This document shows, in pieces, positions 1 to 8,543 of a stretch of DNA of 37,494 bases. A program made the position numbers and the translations under genes. The notes below the pieces were generated by a model that worked only from the letters and a program-made list of their open reading frames with translations, ran no database searches and had not been told where the DNA came from. Origin of the DNA: Acidobacteria bacterium 13_2_20CM_57_17 (GTDB taxonomy: Bacteria > Acidobacteriota > Terriglobia > Acidiferrales > UBA7541); assembly GCA_001914785.1 (NCBI GenBank), contig MNDE01000106.1, positions 1 to 37,494 of the forward strand, read 5' to 3'. Every line of letters starts with the position of its first letter. The stretch's first letter is position 1.

Positions 1-464
1 CCATTGAAATAAGTCTTTCCGGCCTCCGGGTCACCGGTGAGCAGCTTCTCGACGGGATACTCACTTGGGACTCGCGCCGATCTTAATGCTTCCTCCGCGC
101 GCGCGTGCAGATACGCGGCGATGTCGAGCACCTGCGGATCGGTCAGCGGCATCGCCGGCATGCCTTTGTCGGGGCGACCGAGACGAATGACTTCGCCAAT
201 CTTGTCGCCCTTCACGTCATGCGCCACAAGCGGCGAGCGAACCAGGTCAGGTCCCCGAGCGCCCGTGGCATCAGCGCCATGGCAGAATCCACAGGATTGC
301 TGGAACTGTTTGTGTCCGCGCTCGATCGCAGGGTCTTGGGGAGCAGCCTGTGGTGCCTGTGGCCAAGCCGCGGAATTCCATAGGCCAAAGAAAAGAAAGA
401 TGGCCGCGCAAAGAATTGCGCCTTTGACAAGCGGTCCTCGCCGTGCAATCCGGTTCTTACGCAT
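1..464 (-). CDS. c-type cytochrome, C-terminus beyond window edge
   Basis: The reading frame is open from the ATG at 464 to the left edge, so at least 154 residues are visible and the 3' end is missing. A GAGGAG ribosome-binding site lies just upstream of the ATG. Residues 14-35 form a hydrophobic export signal after a basic start (MRKNRIARR). A CGFCH haem-attachment motif (Cys58, Cys61, His62) is followed by RGPDL and then by KGMPAMPLTD, whose Met residues are candidate axial ligands. This is the class I cytochrome c pattern. The last visible residues (GDPEAGKTYF) look like the start of a second haem domain, so the whole protein may be di-haem. It should act in the periplasm as an electron carrier or as a dehydrogenase subunit; the partner is unknown. 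It diverges from the IclR-type gene at 615. Confidence 0.82.
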   Translation of the reverse strand, partial: MRKNRIARRGPLVKGAILCAAIFLFFGLWNSAAWPQAPQAAPQDPAIERGHKQFQQSCGFCHGADATGARGPDLVRSPLVAHDVKGDKIGEVIRLGRPDKGMPAMPLTDPQVLDIAAYLHARAEEALRSARVPSEYPVEKLLTGDPEAGKTYFN

Positions 465-614
465 CTTCACTCCTCATTCTTCTGGTTTCCAGGCATGCCC
501 GGCGCATTTTCTCACGCAACGGCCAACCACTCAAATCTAAATGGGCAGATACCACGGCTATTTTGATGCGGTCTATCGATTTCTCTTCTTGACAGCGAAA
601 CGCAATTCCATAAT

Positions 615-1495
615 ATGGCACGCGTGCCACATTACAAGACGAACGTTTCTCCGTACCGCGTGCAAGTTCTGGACCGCGCTTTGGCGGCGCTGGCGATATT
701 GGCAAACAACTCGAGCGATTGCAGGCTGGCGGAACTTTGCCCCGCCCTTAAGCTCCATAAAAGCACGGTACACCGGCTGATGATGGTCCTGGAGCAGCAT
801 CGTCTGGTAGTGAAGAACCCAGAAACGGGTCGCTATCGTTTGGGCTAAGGCTCTACGAATTGGGATCAAGAGCGATTGACGGCCTCGATCTTCGCGGACG
901 CGCGCGGCCCTATCTCGACCGCCTGCAAGATAAATTCGGCGAGACAGTATTTTTTTGTATTTTGGACGAGGGCCAGGTTTTTTACGTTGAAAAAGTAGAG
1001 TCCCAGCGGAGCGTGCGGACGGCCTGCACCGTGGGAAGCCGTGCGCCAGCGTATTGCACAGCGGTCGGCAAGGCCATGCTTGCGGAACTTCCGGACGCGG
1101 AGGTGAACAAAATCATCCACCGTTGGAAGTTGAAGCCGGTGACGCGCAATACAATCACTACGGCGAGCGCGTTGAAAGACGAATTAAAGGCTGCCCGGAC
1201 ACGGGGCTACGCCATCGATGACGAGGAGAAGGAGGAAGGACTGCGGTGCGTCGGCGCGGCCGTACGTTCGCATTCCGGAAAACTGGCTGCGGCCATGAGC
1301 ATTTCTGGACCGGCGTTCCGGATGACCAAAGAACGAGTTCCGGAGATCGGCCAAGCAGTTATGCGGGCAGCGAACGAGCTGTCAGCGGAACTGGGGTATG
1401 AAGGTCGGCCGCTCGAAGTTGTGCGTAAGGCAGCGGGGCAGTCTGGCCTGCGCAGCGAGCCCGGCGAAAGCCGGCCCTTTTTCAGGGCTCAATAG
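615..1495 (+). pseudogene. IclR-family transcriptional regulator, interrupted by a -1 frameshift
   Basis: Two frames together make one IclR protein. The first (615-848) encodes the winged helix-turn-helix (YRVQVLDRALAALAIL, then LHKSTVHRLMMVLEQ) and stops right after GRYRLG. The second continues from base 845 with LRLYELGSRAIDG and the full effector-binding domain (FVEKV-type segment, AYCTAVGKAMLA, GYAIDDEEKEEGLRCVGAAV), ending at 1495. The junction reads exactly like the family consensus YRLG-LRLYELG with no residue lost. The switch lies in T TTG GGC at 839-845, so either one G is missing from a G run or ribosomes slip back by one base. Intact IclR proteins are about 250-280 residues and the joined product fits. 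It lies upstream of the TonB-dependent receptor and may control it. The family call is sure; functionality is unknown. Confidence 0.85.
616..629. promoter_or_regulatory. Perfect 14-bp palindrome over the IclR start codon (candidate operator)
   Basis: TGGCACGCGTGCCA is a perfect inverted repeat and begins within the ATG at 615-617. After one mismatched base on each side the symmetry continues (AAT at 612-614, ATT at 631-633), giving a 22-bp site with one mismatched pair. IclR-family proteins bind short palindromes and often autoregulate. The position suggests repression of its own gene, and possibly of the divergent cytochrome. No protein binding can be shown from sequence alone. Confidence 0.45.
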
Positions 1496-1596
1496 AAGTG
1501 AGACGCTGTCTCGCAATGCAGTACGCATGGGATTGCGCTGCAGGGCATAACCGGGGTGGGAAGGGTAGATTCTTTATTTTTGAAAGGGGTGTTCTT

Positions 1597-4500
1597 GTGA
1601 GAACGCGACGGTCCAAATTAAAGCAATTTGTTCGCGGCAGCGAGTTTCCAAGGTTTGTCTTGAAGACGACCGTGTTTGCGTTAGCGGCCATGCTCGCGGC
1701 TTGCCTTATCGGCACGGCGGCGGCTCAGAGCATCTTCGGGCGTATCTCTGGAACTGTCACGGATGCGCAAGGCGGTGCGGTAGCGGGCGTGAAGATCACC
1801 ATTGTTAATGAAGAGACAAAACTCGAAAGGCAAACGACCACGGATTCCAACGGGTACTATGTGGCGACCGATCTGCCTGTGGGCGTGTACAGTGTGACTG
1901 CCGAGCAATCCGGTTTTAAAACTATCAAAAAAACGGGAAACGATTTGGTGGCCGGCGCTCGTATGACCGTGGACTTGAACCTGGTGGTCGGAGAGATCTC
2001 GCAAAAGGTCGAAGTAGCCGCGACGGCAGAGACGATCAATACCACGTCCGGCGAACTGGCGCGAGTTATCGACACGAACCAAGTGCAAACCGTCGCGCTG
2101 AATGCGCGGAATTACATGCAGGTGCTTTCTCTTACACCCGGCACGGCCCTCACGGTGGACGACCAGCTTAGCTTGACCACCAGCTTGGCCATCAACAATC
2201 AGTCGGTGAACGGCAATCGTCCCGATTCGAATGCACTCTCCGTGGACGGCGGTTTCAACATGGATTCAGGCTCGAATGCCAGCCAAGTCAACAATGTGGG
2301 CATCGATTTCATTCGTGAAGTAGCTATTAAGTCGTCAAACTTTTCGTCGGAATACGGGCGAAACTCCGGCGCCTCGATTAACGTGGTGACGCGCAGCGGC
2401 GGTGACTCTTACCACGGAACGCTTTTTGAATTTATCCGAAATGAGAGACTCGATGCGAAAAACCCTGCCCCCGGAGCTCTGAAAACGCCTCTGCGGTTCA
2501 ACGACTTCGGCTGGGACGTCGGCGGTCCCATCAAACGCGGCAAACTGTTTTTCTTCGCCGGTGAGGAATGGAAGAGGATACGCCTTACGGCCACGCCGCA
2601 AACAAGAACCGTTCCCACAGCCGCAGAGCTCACGGGCGACTTCAGCGCCCTGCTTGCTCTGCCGACCCCTGTGCAACTCCACGAGCCGGGCAAGCCCACC
2701 ACGCCAATTCCCGGCAACCGCCTCGATCTCGATCCCAACACGCCGCTTACGACCGACGGCATCGCGATTGCCAAAATCTACAGCACCATGACGGCACTAG
2801 CCAGCGGGATTTCTCCTGTTATTCCTACGGGCGCCACGATTCCGATTGCCCTCAACGCGACCTTCCAGCCCAATAACCCGTTCAACTGGAGGCAGGATCT
2901 TGTTCGTCTCGATTATCGCCTCAACGACAAGCACAGTCTCTACGGGCGGTATTTGCACGATAACTTTGACCTGGTGGATGGTTTCGGAACCTTTGTCGAC
3001 GGCGGAGTTTTGCCGACAACACCAACTCATCGCCTTCGCCCGGGGTACGGCATTCAACTCGGCGAAACCTGGCTGATTACGCCACAAATCGTGAACCAGG
3101 CCAAGATCAACGCCTCCTGGAACGGGCAGCGAATTCCACCGGCGGGTGTTAACTGGCAACGGGCCACCTACGGCTTTGCCTTCCCCCAACTGTTTCCGGG
3201 GGGAAGATTCCCAGACGGAATTCCGGACATCAGCGTCGCGTCCGGAGGAGGCATGCCCGCCATCTCGGGCACACAAGGACCTGACTTCTCGCTGCTATCG
3301 CCTACGGTAGATATCGCGCCTGCGGACGACATCACCTGGCAGAAAGGGCCTCATACCTTCAAGGCGGGAGTTTTGGTGGTCCGCAACCGCAAGGATCAGA
3401 ACGGCCGGTCTAGATATAACGGCCAGGTTTCGTTTGACAGCGCCGCTACGAACTCAACGGGAACTGCATTGGCTGACGCCCTGTTGGGAAACTTTAGATC
3501 GTACACGGAGGCGTCGGATGATCCCATCGGACACTTCCGGTTCACGGACGTCGAAGCCTATGTCTACGACTCGTGGAAAGCTACTCGGGGCTTCAGCCTC
3601 GAGCTTGGCCTGAGATATCAGCACGCTGGACCAACCTACACACAAGCGAACAATATCGTGAGCTTTGACCCCAGCAAGTTCGATCCCACCCAGGCTGTCA
3701 CGCTTAACACGAGCGGCAGCGCGATTGATACGACGAAAGGCGGCAATCGTCTCAATGGCTTGGTCCGCGCGGGCAACGGTGTACCTGCTGACCAACTTGT
3801 CCGCGTGCCCAACGGGAATAGTCCTGGGGTCCTGGCGGTGCCGGCAGGTGCGCCGCGCGGCTTCTACAATGCAGAGAACCTGTTCGGACCACGCTTCGGT
3901 TTCTCTTATTCTCCGTTCAGCGACAACCGCACGGCCATCCGCGGTGGCATTGGTCTCTTCTACGACAAACCCGAGGGCAACATCATTTTCTCGCAGCTCA
4001 ACCTCCCTCCATTTATCCAATCCTCGACATTCCAGAATGGCAACATATCCAACCCTTCCGGCGGCGCCGCCGGGGCTGCGTCGCTCTTGGGGGTGTCTGC
4101 GATTGATCCTCATTTGAAGGTTGCGCGGACCACGAGTTACAGCCTGGGCGTACAACGCGAGATGCCGTGGGGCGTTCTTTTAGAGGCTTCATACGTTGGC
4201 AACGAGCAGCGGCACATATTACGTCAGCCGGACATCAATCTGCCGACGTTCGCACAGCTTCAGGCGAATGCGGCGCTTCCCACTCCGTTGCCACTGAACC
4301 GGCTGCGGCCGTACCAGGGATACTTGTCGATTAGGATGTATCTAAGCGACAGTACGGCCAACTATGATGCGTTCCAGGTTTACGCAACGAAGCGCAAGGG
4401 CGACTTCATGACCACGGTCAGTTACACGTGGTCGAAAACGCTGGCCGACTCCAGCGCTCTGGGCGCAAACCCCGACAATTGGCGCGATCGACGGTACAAC

Positions 4501-5070
4501 TATGGCGTAGCGGATTTTGACCGCAGGCACGTCTTCGCCACAACTTATTTCTACGACTCTCCGCTGTTCCGGCATCGGGGTGGGTTCGTCGGCACTGCAC
4601 TCGGCGGCTGGCAATTGAGCGGCATAACACGAGTACAATCCGGACCGCCCATTACCATCCTAGCGAACTTCCGGCTAGCTGATTCCCCACTTGGCAATAC
4701 GACCGTAAATGGGCGGCGCGCGAATCGTGTTGCAGGAGTTTCGCTTGCCCCGACAGTCGCAGGCCAATGGTTCAATCCCGCTGCTTTTGCTAACCCCTCG
4801 CCCACAAGCCCGGGAACAGACGGCGTGGGCGACTTTACCGGCCCGCACGTTTTCGTGACGGATCTTTCGTTGCGCAAATACTTCAAATTACCCAGAGAAA
4901 ATATGGGCCTAATGTTCGAGTCAGACTTCTTCAATATTTTCAACCGCGCGAACTATTCGCTGGGCAGCCTGGGCAACGCGTCATTGACGGTCGGGTCCGG
5001 AAACTTCGGAAGCTTTGGAAGCGCCAGCAACCCGCGCAATGTGCAGTTTGGATTGAAGTTTAACTTCTGA
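1597..5070 (+). CDS. TonB-dependent receptor, Oar-like, with carboxypeptidase-regulatory-like domain
   Basis: This is an outer-membrane receptor of about 1,157 residues. I chose the GTG at 1597, not the earlier in-frame GTG at 1498, because GAAAGGGG at 1582-1589 is a well-spaced ribosome-binding site and a signal peptide follows (KTTVFALAAMLAACLIG, cleavage near AAAQ, about residue 44). Next comes a CarboxypepD_reg-like beta-sandwich at about residues 46-130 (GRISGTVTDAQGGAVAG, DSNGYYVATDLPVGVYSV). A plug region follows (LNARNYMQVLSLTPG, EYGRNSGASINVVTRSGG). The rest is a beta-barrel ending in a terminal Phe (NVQFGLKFNF), the usual outer-membrane assembly signal. These receptors are abundant in Acidobacteriota and are thought to import large substrates such as oligosaccharides using the TonB system. 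The substrate is unknown. The upstream IclR gene may regulate it. Confidence 0.93.
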   Translation: MRTRRSKLKQFVRGSEFPRFVLKTTVFALAAMLAACLIGTAAAQSIFGRISGTVTDAQGGAVAGVKITIVNEETKLERQTTTDSNGYYVATDLPVGVYSVTAEQSGFKTIKKTGNDLVAGARMTVDLNLVVGEISQKVEVAATAETINTTSGELARVIDTNQVQTVALNARNYMQVLSLTPGTALTVDDQLSLTTSLAINNQSVNGNRPDSNALSVDGGFNMDSGSNASQVNNVGIDFIREVAIKSSNFSSEYGRNSGASINVVTRSGGDSYHGTLFEFIRNERLDAKNPAPGALKTPLRFNDFGWDVGGPIKRGKLFFFAGEEWKRIRLTATPQTRTVPTAAELTGDFSALLALPTPVQLHEPGKPTTPIPGNRLDLDPNTPLTTDGIAIAKIYSTMTALASGISPVIPTGATIPIALNATFQPNNPFNWRQDLVRLDYRLNDKHSLYGRYLHDNFDLVDGFGTFVDGGVLPTTPTHRLRPGYGIQLGETWLITPQIVNQAKINASWNGQRIPPAGVNWQRATYGFAFPQLFPGGRFPDGIPDISVASGGGMPAISGTQGPDFSLLSPTVDIAPADDITWQKGPHTFKAGVLVVRNRKDQNGRSRYNGQVSFDSAATNSTGTALADALLGNFRSYTEASDDPIGHFRFTDVEAYVYDSWKATRGFSLELGLRYQHAGPTYTQANNIVSFDPSKFDPTQAVTLNTSGSAIDTTKGGNRLNGLVRAGNGVPADQLVRVPNGNSPGVLAVPAGAPRGFYNAENLFGPRFGFSYSPFSDNRTAIRGGIGLFYDKPEGNIIFSQLNLPPFIQSSTFQNGNISNPSGGAAGAASLLGVSAIDPHLKVARTTSYSLGVQREMPWGVLLEASYVGNEQRHILRQPDINLPTFAQLQANAALPTPLPLNRLRPYQGYLSIRMYLSDSTANYDAFQVYATKRKGDFMTTVSYTWSKTLADSSALGANPDNWRDRRYNYGVADFDRRHVFATTYFYDSPLFRHRGGFVGTALGGWQLSGITRVQSGPPITILANFRLADSPLGNTTVNGRRANRVAGVSLAPTVAGQWFNPAAFANPSPTSPGTDGVGDFTGPHVFVTDLSLRKYFKLPRENMGLMFESDFFNIFNRANYSLGSLGNASLTVGSGNFGSFGSASNPRNVQFGLKFNF

Positions 5071-5080
5071 GTGAAGTGGC

Positions 5081-5109
5081 CCGGAGCGGAAATCGGCTTT
5101 CCGCTCCGG
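5081..5109 (+). terminator. Hairpin terminator after the TonB-dependent receptor
   Basis: CCGGAGCGGAAA (5081-5092) pairs perfectly with TTTCCGCTCCGG (5098-5109) around the loop TCGGC, starting 10 bases after the stop codon. No U tract follows, so it is a strong stem but not a classical intrinsic terminator. It may stop transcription weakly or protect the 3' end. Confidence 0.65.
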
Positions 5110-5228
5110 AAGCCCGCACATTCTGGTGCCACACACTCTCTCCCGAGCTGAAGGTGTCTCGTTTGCACCGGGAATCGCAAAGAGTTGGGAGATCACACTG
5201 TCTGTCCAGTAAAGGCAAATCGAAAGGA

Positions 5229-6134
5229 CTACCTTTCGAGCGCAGCGCGGTCCCAATTGCCAAGCGTTGCCGCGGCTTCGTAGGTGCTTTGGCAAAATTC
5301 GAGTAACGACGCCGTCGGTGACTCGGCCTTGCGCACATCGTCGTACATCAGCAGGAATTCGCCGAGCTGCCGGTCGTAAAATGCGGCATTCGGACGGACA
5401 CGCTTGTCTTTGAATCCCTGCGGCTCGGGAGCCGCGTACGAATAGAACGCCGCACCCTCGACGCTTCCGCCACCAGGCCAAAATCCAACACTGCTCACTT
5501 CGTGCGAATAGGCTTCTCGAGTCATAGCGTCGGCGCCGGGCCGCTCCGGCGCGCGGCGTCCTGAAAACCGTGTCACCGCAAGATCGAAACTTCCCCAGAA
5601 GAAGTGAACAGGACTGGACTTGCCTACGAAACTCGCCCTGAAGTGGTTAAAAACCGTGTCCACGGATAACAGTATCCGCCAGAGCTTCTCGACCGGCGCG
5701 CGGTCGTACGAGGCGTGCACGCGATCCTGATCAAGGGGAATCGGATTGGGGATTTCGACCGGCATCCTCCAGATTTTGGCTTCAATTTCGGCCGACCGAA
5801 GCAATTCCATGAATTGCTCGTAGAACTCGGCGACTGAGCGTGGCTCCAAGGGGAGTGTCTTCACCAGTCCGTCATTCGTCTCCAGCACAAGCTGATGCCG
5901 TATGAAGTCAAACCTTAGCTCGAACGCTCTCCTGCCATAGGGAATGCGAGTTGTCGTCAGACCGCGAGCCGTTACGTACAACGGAACATTCCACCAGTGG
6001 TTCACAAGCGGCGTCAGACGCAGGCGGACCTTGCCAACGATTTGCGTCCACATGTGCAGCGTCGCGTAGGTTTCTTTCCATGAATCAAGCGGAAGAGCGG
6101 GCCAGCATTCCGGCTGATCGGTGGCGTGAACCAT
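5229..6134 (-). CDS. DUF5996 family protein
   Basis: A cytoplasmic protein of about 301 residues with no signal peptide. The N-terminus, WPALPLDSWKETYATLHMW followed by TQIVGKVRLRLTPLVNHWW and NVPLYVTARGL, is the conserved signature of DUF5996, and the length fits the family. The biochemical role is unknown. The family is rich in Trp, His and Tyr, and later segments such as HFFWGSFDLAVTRFSGR are also typical. I prefer the ATG at 6134 to the GTG two codons earlier because GAGG sits five bases upstream of the ATG. It is the last gene of a co-directional minus-strand group and begins 41 bases after the hydrolase gene stops. Confidence 0.8.
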   Translation of the reverse strand: MVHATDQPECWPALPLDSWKETYATLHMWTQIVGKVRLRLTPLVNHWWNVPLYVTARGLTTTRIPYGRRAFELRFDFIRHQLVLETNDGLVKTLPLEPRSVAEFYEQFMELLRSAEIEAKIWRMPVEIPNPIPLDQDRVHASYDRAPVEKLWRILLSVDTVFNHFRASFVGKSSPVHFFWGSFDLAVTRFSGRRAPERPGADAMTREAYSHEVSSVGFWPGGGSVEGAAFYSYAAPEPQGFKDKRVRPNAAFYDRQLGEFLLMYDDVRKAESPTASLLEFCQSTYEAAATLGNWDRAALER

Positions 6135-6174
6135 GGTCACCTCGTCGATGTTCCAGTCGCGATTTGCCCAGTAG

Positions 6175-7101
6175 TCACAGAAACTTAACCAATGCGCCGG
6201 TGGTTTCCTTGGGCCGCTCCTCCAGCACCCAATGGCCCGTATCCTTAAGCACCACGACCGTCACATCCGTGGCGACCAACTTCATCTGCTGCCCCAATGC
6301 GTCTCCCAGCGACTTCTCGCCGCCAATCGCAAGGACCGGCATGGTCAGCTTGGTCTGAGAAAGTTCCGCAAAATCTTTGGCTGCCTGCTGAAAGGAAACG
6401 AAATAAGCCCAACCCGCGCGCATTCGCCCTGGACGAGCGTAAGCCGCCGCATAAGCTACGCGATCAGCTTCTGGAATTGAATGAGTCTTGTCGGCAGCGA
6501 AGTTGTTCCAGAAATGTTCAAAGTAAATGCGCTCGCGCCCACGCACTAGCTCCTCCGGCGTCGGACCGTTAAAACGGAAGTGCCAGATGGCGGGGTTGTT
6601 GTATACGGCTTCCCATCCCGGGACACCTGGGAGAAACGCGTCCATCACCACCAATTTTTCCACCTCCGACGGGAATTGAGCGGCATACGCATAGGCAACC
6701 ATCAGCCCGATGTCGTGTCCGACGACTCGCACTTTCGCAACTCCGAGTGATTTGGCAAGGGCGTGGATGCGGGTGGCGGCGGTCTTCATGTCCAGACCAT
6801 CGGCCGGAATGGAAGACTCACCAATCCCCGGCAGATCCGGCGCAATCACCGTAAATTTCTCGCCTAGAACAGGCAATATCGGCGTCCACATGCGAGAGGT
6901 CTCCGCATACCCGTGCAGCAGGATCAGCGGCGTGCCATGGCCGCCCGTGGTGTAATGAAGCTTGACACCCTCGACCTCAGCCACCCGCGAGACGAACTGC
7001 TGGTCTGCCGCTTCTGCGCATGCCATTCCCGAAAGCGAGGAAGAAACTAGAAGCATGCAAAGCAGCCAAGCAAACCTTCTAAAGTCAAAGCTATCTTTCA
7101 T
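6175..7101 (-). CDS. Exported alpha/beta hydrolase, epoxide hydrolase-like
   Basis: A protein of 308 residues with a signal peptide (WLLCMLLVSSSLSGMACA, about residues 11-28), so probably periplasmic or secreted. The fold signature is clear: HGYAETS (oxyanion-hole loop, residues 63-69), a nucleophile elbow GHDIG with Asp130, and GHWVLEERP near the end with His290. An Asp nucleophile rather than Ser is typical of epoxide hydrolases and haloalkane dehalogenases. The HGYxE form and a cap region rich in Trp, Tyr and Phe favour the epoxide-hydrolase-like branch. The substrate cannot be named. The ATG has AGGAG five bases upstream. It follows the DUF302 gene on the same strand and may be co-transcribed with DUF5996. 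Confidence 0.85.
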   Translation of the reverse strand: MKDSFDFRRFAWLLCMLLVSSSLSGMACAEAADQQFVSRVAEVEGVKLHYTTGGHGTPLILLHGYAETSRMWTPILPVLGEKFTVIAPDLPGIGESSIPADGLDMKTAATRIHALAKSLGVAKVRVVGHDIGLMVAYAYAAQFPSEVEKLVVMDAFLPGVPGWEAVYNNPAIWHFRFNGPTPEELVRGRERIYFEHFWNNFAADKTHSIPEADRVAYAAAYARPGRMRAGWAYFVSFQQAAKDFAELSQTKLTMPVLAIGGEKSLGDALGQQMKLVATDVTVVVLKDTGHWVLEERPKETTGALVKFL

Positions 7102-7170
7102 GTGCTCTCCTATGGAACTCGGTTAGTGTTTTTCCTGAACCGAAGCCGTTAATGACACGGGTTGCCAGAC

Positions 7171-7586
7171 CTACTCGCCTGCCCTGGCTGCCAATGTTTC
7201 TACGACGGCGATATTCTGCATCAGCTCTTGTGGGAGAGCGTGACGGTCCCTCAAGTACTCCGGACTGTTATACGAAATCCAAACTTTACTTTGAGCGTCC
7301 TCCCAGACCAAGATTTTCAGAGGGAGATCGATGGCGATGCTGGGAGCGGTTAGCATGAGAGGCGTTCCCGCTTGGGACTGCCGAAGATCAGCAGCTTGGT
7401 GGGACGCATCTTCATTCCCACCTTTTCCGCTTCCCCGCTGTGGTCGATTAGGGCAAAAAGAGCGACTCCTTTGGATTGCAAAATATTCTTGAGTTTTTCC
7501 ACGGTCTGCTCAACCGAGTGATTGCTGAGCTTGCTGATGAATCCGTTGCTTGTTTCAGGTGCTGTCCTGCTTGTTGCCGGTGGCAT
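7171..7586 (-). pseudogene. DUF302 family protein, interrupted by a one-base frameshift
   Basis: Two minus-strand frames join into one DUF302 protein of about 137 residues. The first starts at the ATG at 7586 (GAGGAG ribosome-binding site) and reads through HSVEQTVEKLKNILQSKGV, LFALIDHSGEAEKVGMKM and RPTKLLIFGSPK. The second continues AGTPLMLTAPSIAIDL, LPLKILVWEDAQSKVW and ISYNSPEYLRDRHALP to the stop at 7171. Together they give the family core GxPKAGTPLM without a gap. The break is near 7368-7373, where AAGCGGG would need one more G. DUF302 proteins are small single-domain proteins of unknown role. Either the gene is decayed or the assembly lost a base. Confidence 0.8.
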
Positions 7587-7921
7587 AGTATTCTCCTCGA
7601 TGTCTTGGGAATGAATGTTCGCAGAACCGCGTACGGAGACAAGTAGATCGCCATAACGAGTCCGACCAGCGCCAGCAATAAGGCTGGACAGCTTGGGTCA
7701 ACGAACCAGAACCTGCTGGCTCACCTTGGTCCAATTCCCGAACCAATCGAACATGCCCTCCAAGCAGACGAGAGATTCACGACCATTCCCCCGCGATTAG
7801 CGCCGCGCATAACAAAAGCGAGACTCCGTAAGACGGTGCTGAAGGAGTGTCGTCGATGAGCCGGAGTTGCTCCGGCTGGCATGGAGGGCACAAACAATCC
7901 TCCACAGATAATCTCGCTTGC
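7587..7921. other. 335-bp gap, possible remnant of a small membrane protein
   Basis: I see no convincing intact gene here. On the minus strand one frame (about 7590-7715) reads WFVDPSCPALLLALVG then LVMAIYLSPYAVLRTFIPK, which resembles a short membrane helix. A different frame just upstream reads MFDWFGNWTKVSQQV and then stops. Joining them would need one base removed, and the ribosome-binding site is too close to that ATG. A small broken membrane protein is therefore possible but not identified. A hairpin at 7859-7877 is listed separately. Confidence 0.25.
7859..7877 (-). terminator. Hairpin downstream of the four-helix membrane protein gene
   Basis: AGCCGGAG and CTCCGGCT form a perfect 8-bp stem around a 3-base loop, 45 bases past the stop codon of the minus-strand gene at 7922. 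No T tract follows on that strand, so its terminator activity is uncertain. Confidence 0.45.
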
Positions 7922-8410
7922 TCAGACTGCGTGGGCCGCTTCCACCGGGAAGCGCTTGCCTGCGAAAACGCCAAGCACAATAAAAACCAACATGACCACG
8001 ACTTGCGTCCCAAGGAACGGCGGCTCTGATTGCGTTGGCGCCAGCGCTTTCAGCGCGGGAACCTTCATGAAAAGCTGGGCGACCAAAACGAAAACGTTGA
8101 GATAAAGAGCGATCACAGAGCCGATGACGTATGTGAGCCGCCATGGACCCGCCAGACGAAAAACATATAGCGCCGGAATCGCCACTGCTAAAACGATCAG
8201 GGAGACGATGCCGACGGCGTGCGAAGGCAAGAATTTATGGAACGGAAATAGGAATCCGGTCACACTCGTTAGTACCGTCGTCACTAAAAAAACCGCGGTC
8301 CAGCCGTTGCTCCGCTTCGCGCTCAGGAACCCAGCTAGGACGACGAATCCCGACAGGATTCCCACCAAGCTCAACGCCACATGAAAGAGAGTAAATGCCG
8401 TTAAGATCAT
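7922..8410 (-). CDS. Conserved hypothetical membrane protein with four helices
   Basis: A protein of 162 residues. The ATG at 8410 has AAGGAG with good spacing; the longer frame from 8536 has no such signal and is not hydrophobic at its start. Four membrane helices are visible: TLFHVALSLVGILSGFVVLAG, WTAVFLVTTVLTSVTGFLF, HAVGIVSLIVLAVAIPALYV plus the following VIGSVIALYLNVFVLVA, and a last one, VVVMLVFIVLGVFA. Between them lie conserved-looking segments FPFHKFLPSHAVGI and KVPALKALAPTQSEPPFL. I recall similar unnamed proteins in proteobacteria, but no function is established. The chloroperoxidase-like gene lies 133 bases upstream on the same strand. Confidence 0.75.
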   Translation of the reverse strand: MILTAFTLFHVALSLVGILSGFVVLAGFLSAKRSNGWTAVFLVTTVLTSVTGFLFPFHKFLPSHAVGIVSLIVLAVAIPALYVFRLAGPWRLTYVIGSVIALYLNVFVLVAQLFMKVPALKALAPTQSEPPFLGTQVVVMLVFIVLGVFAGKRFPVEAAHAV

Positions 8411-8543
8411 AACGTTCTCCTTTTCTCCGCTTTGCGGATTCCCCAGACTATGATCCCCCAAGTTGACGACCCGCTGCGAACGGAACGAGCACCCTGTCCA
8501 CTCGCAAACCGGCGGGTCGCCTTTAGGCTGGCGCAATCCTCAA

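Noticed and set aside
1498-1596. Upstream GTG start for the TonB-dependent receptor
   Set aside because: The extra 33 residues are not conserved-looking, and the GTG at 1597 has a proper ribosome-binding site right before the signal peptide.
3454-4155. 233-codon minus-strand frame opposite the TonB-dependent receptor
   Set aside because: It lies wholly inside a well-supported gene, has no ribosome-binding site and its product (Arg-rich, no motif) looks like a mirror of high-GC coding.
1597-5070. SusC-type receptor of a polysaccharide utilisation locus
   Set aside because: No SusD-like lipoprotein gene follows, and the overall layout is Oar-like rather than SusC-like.
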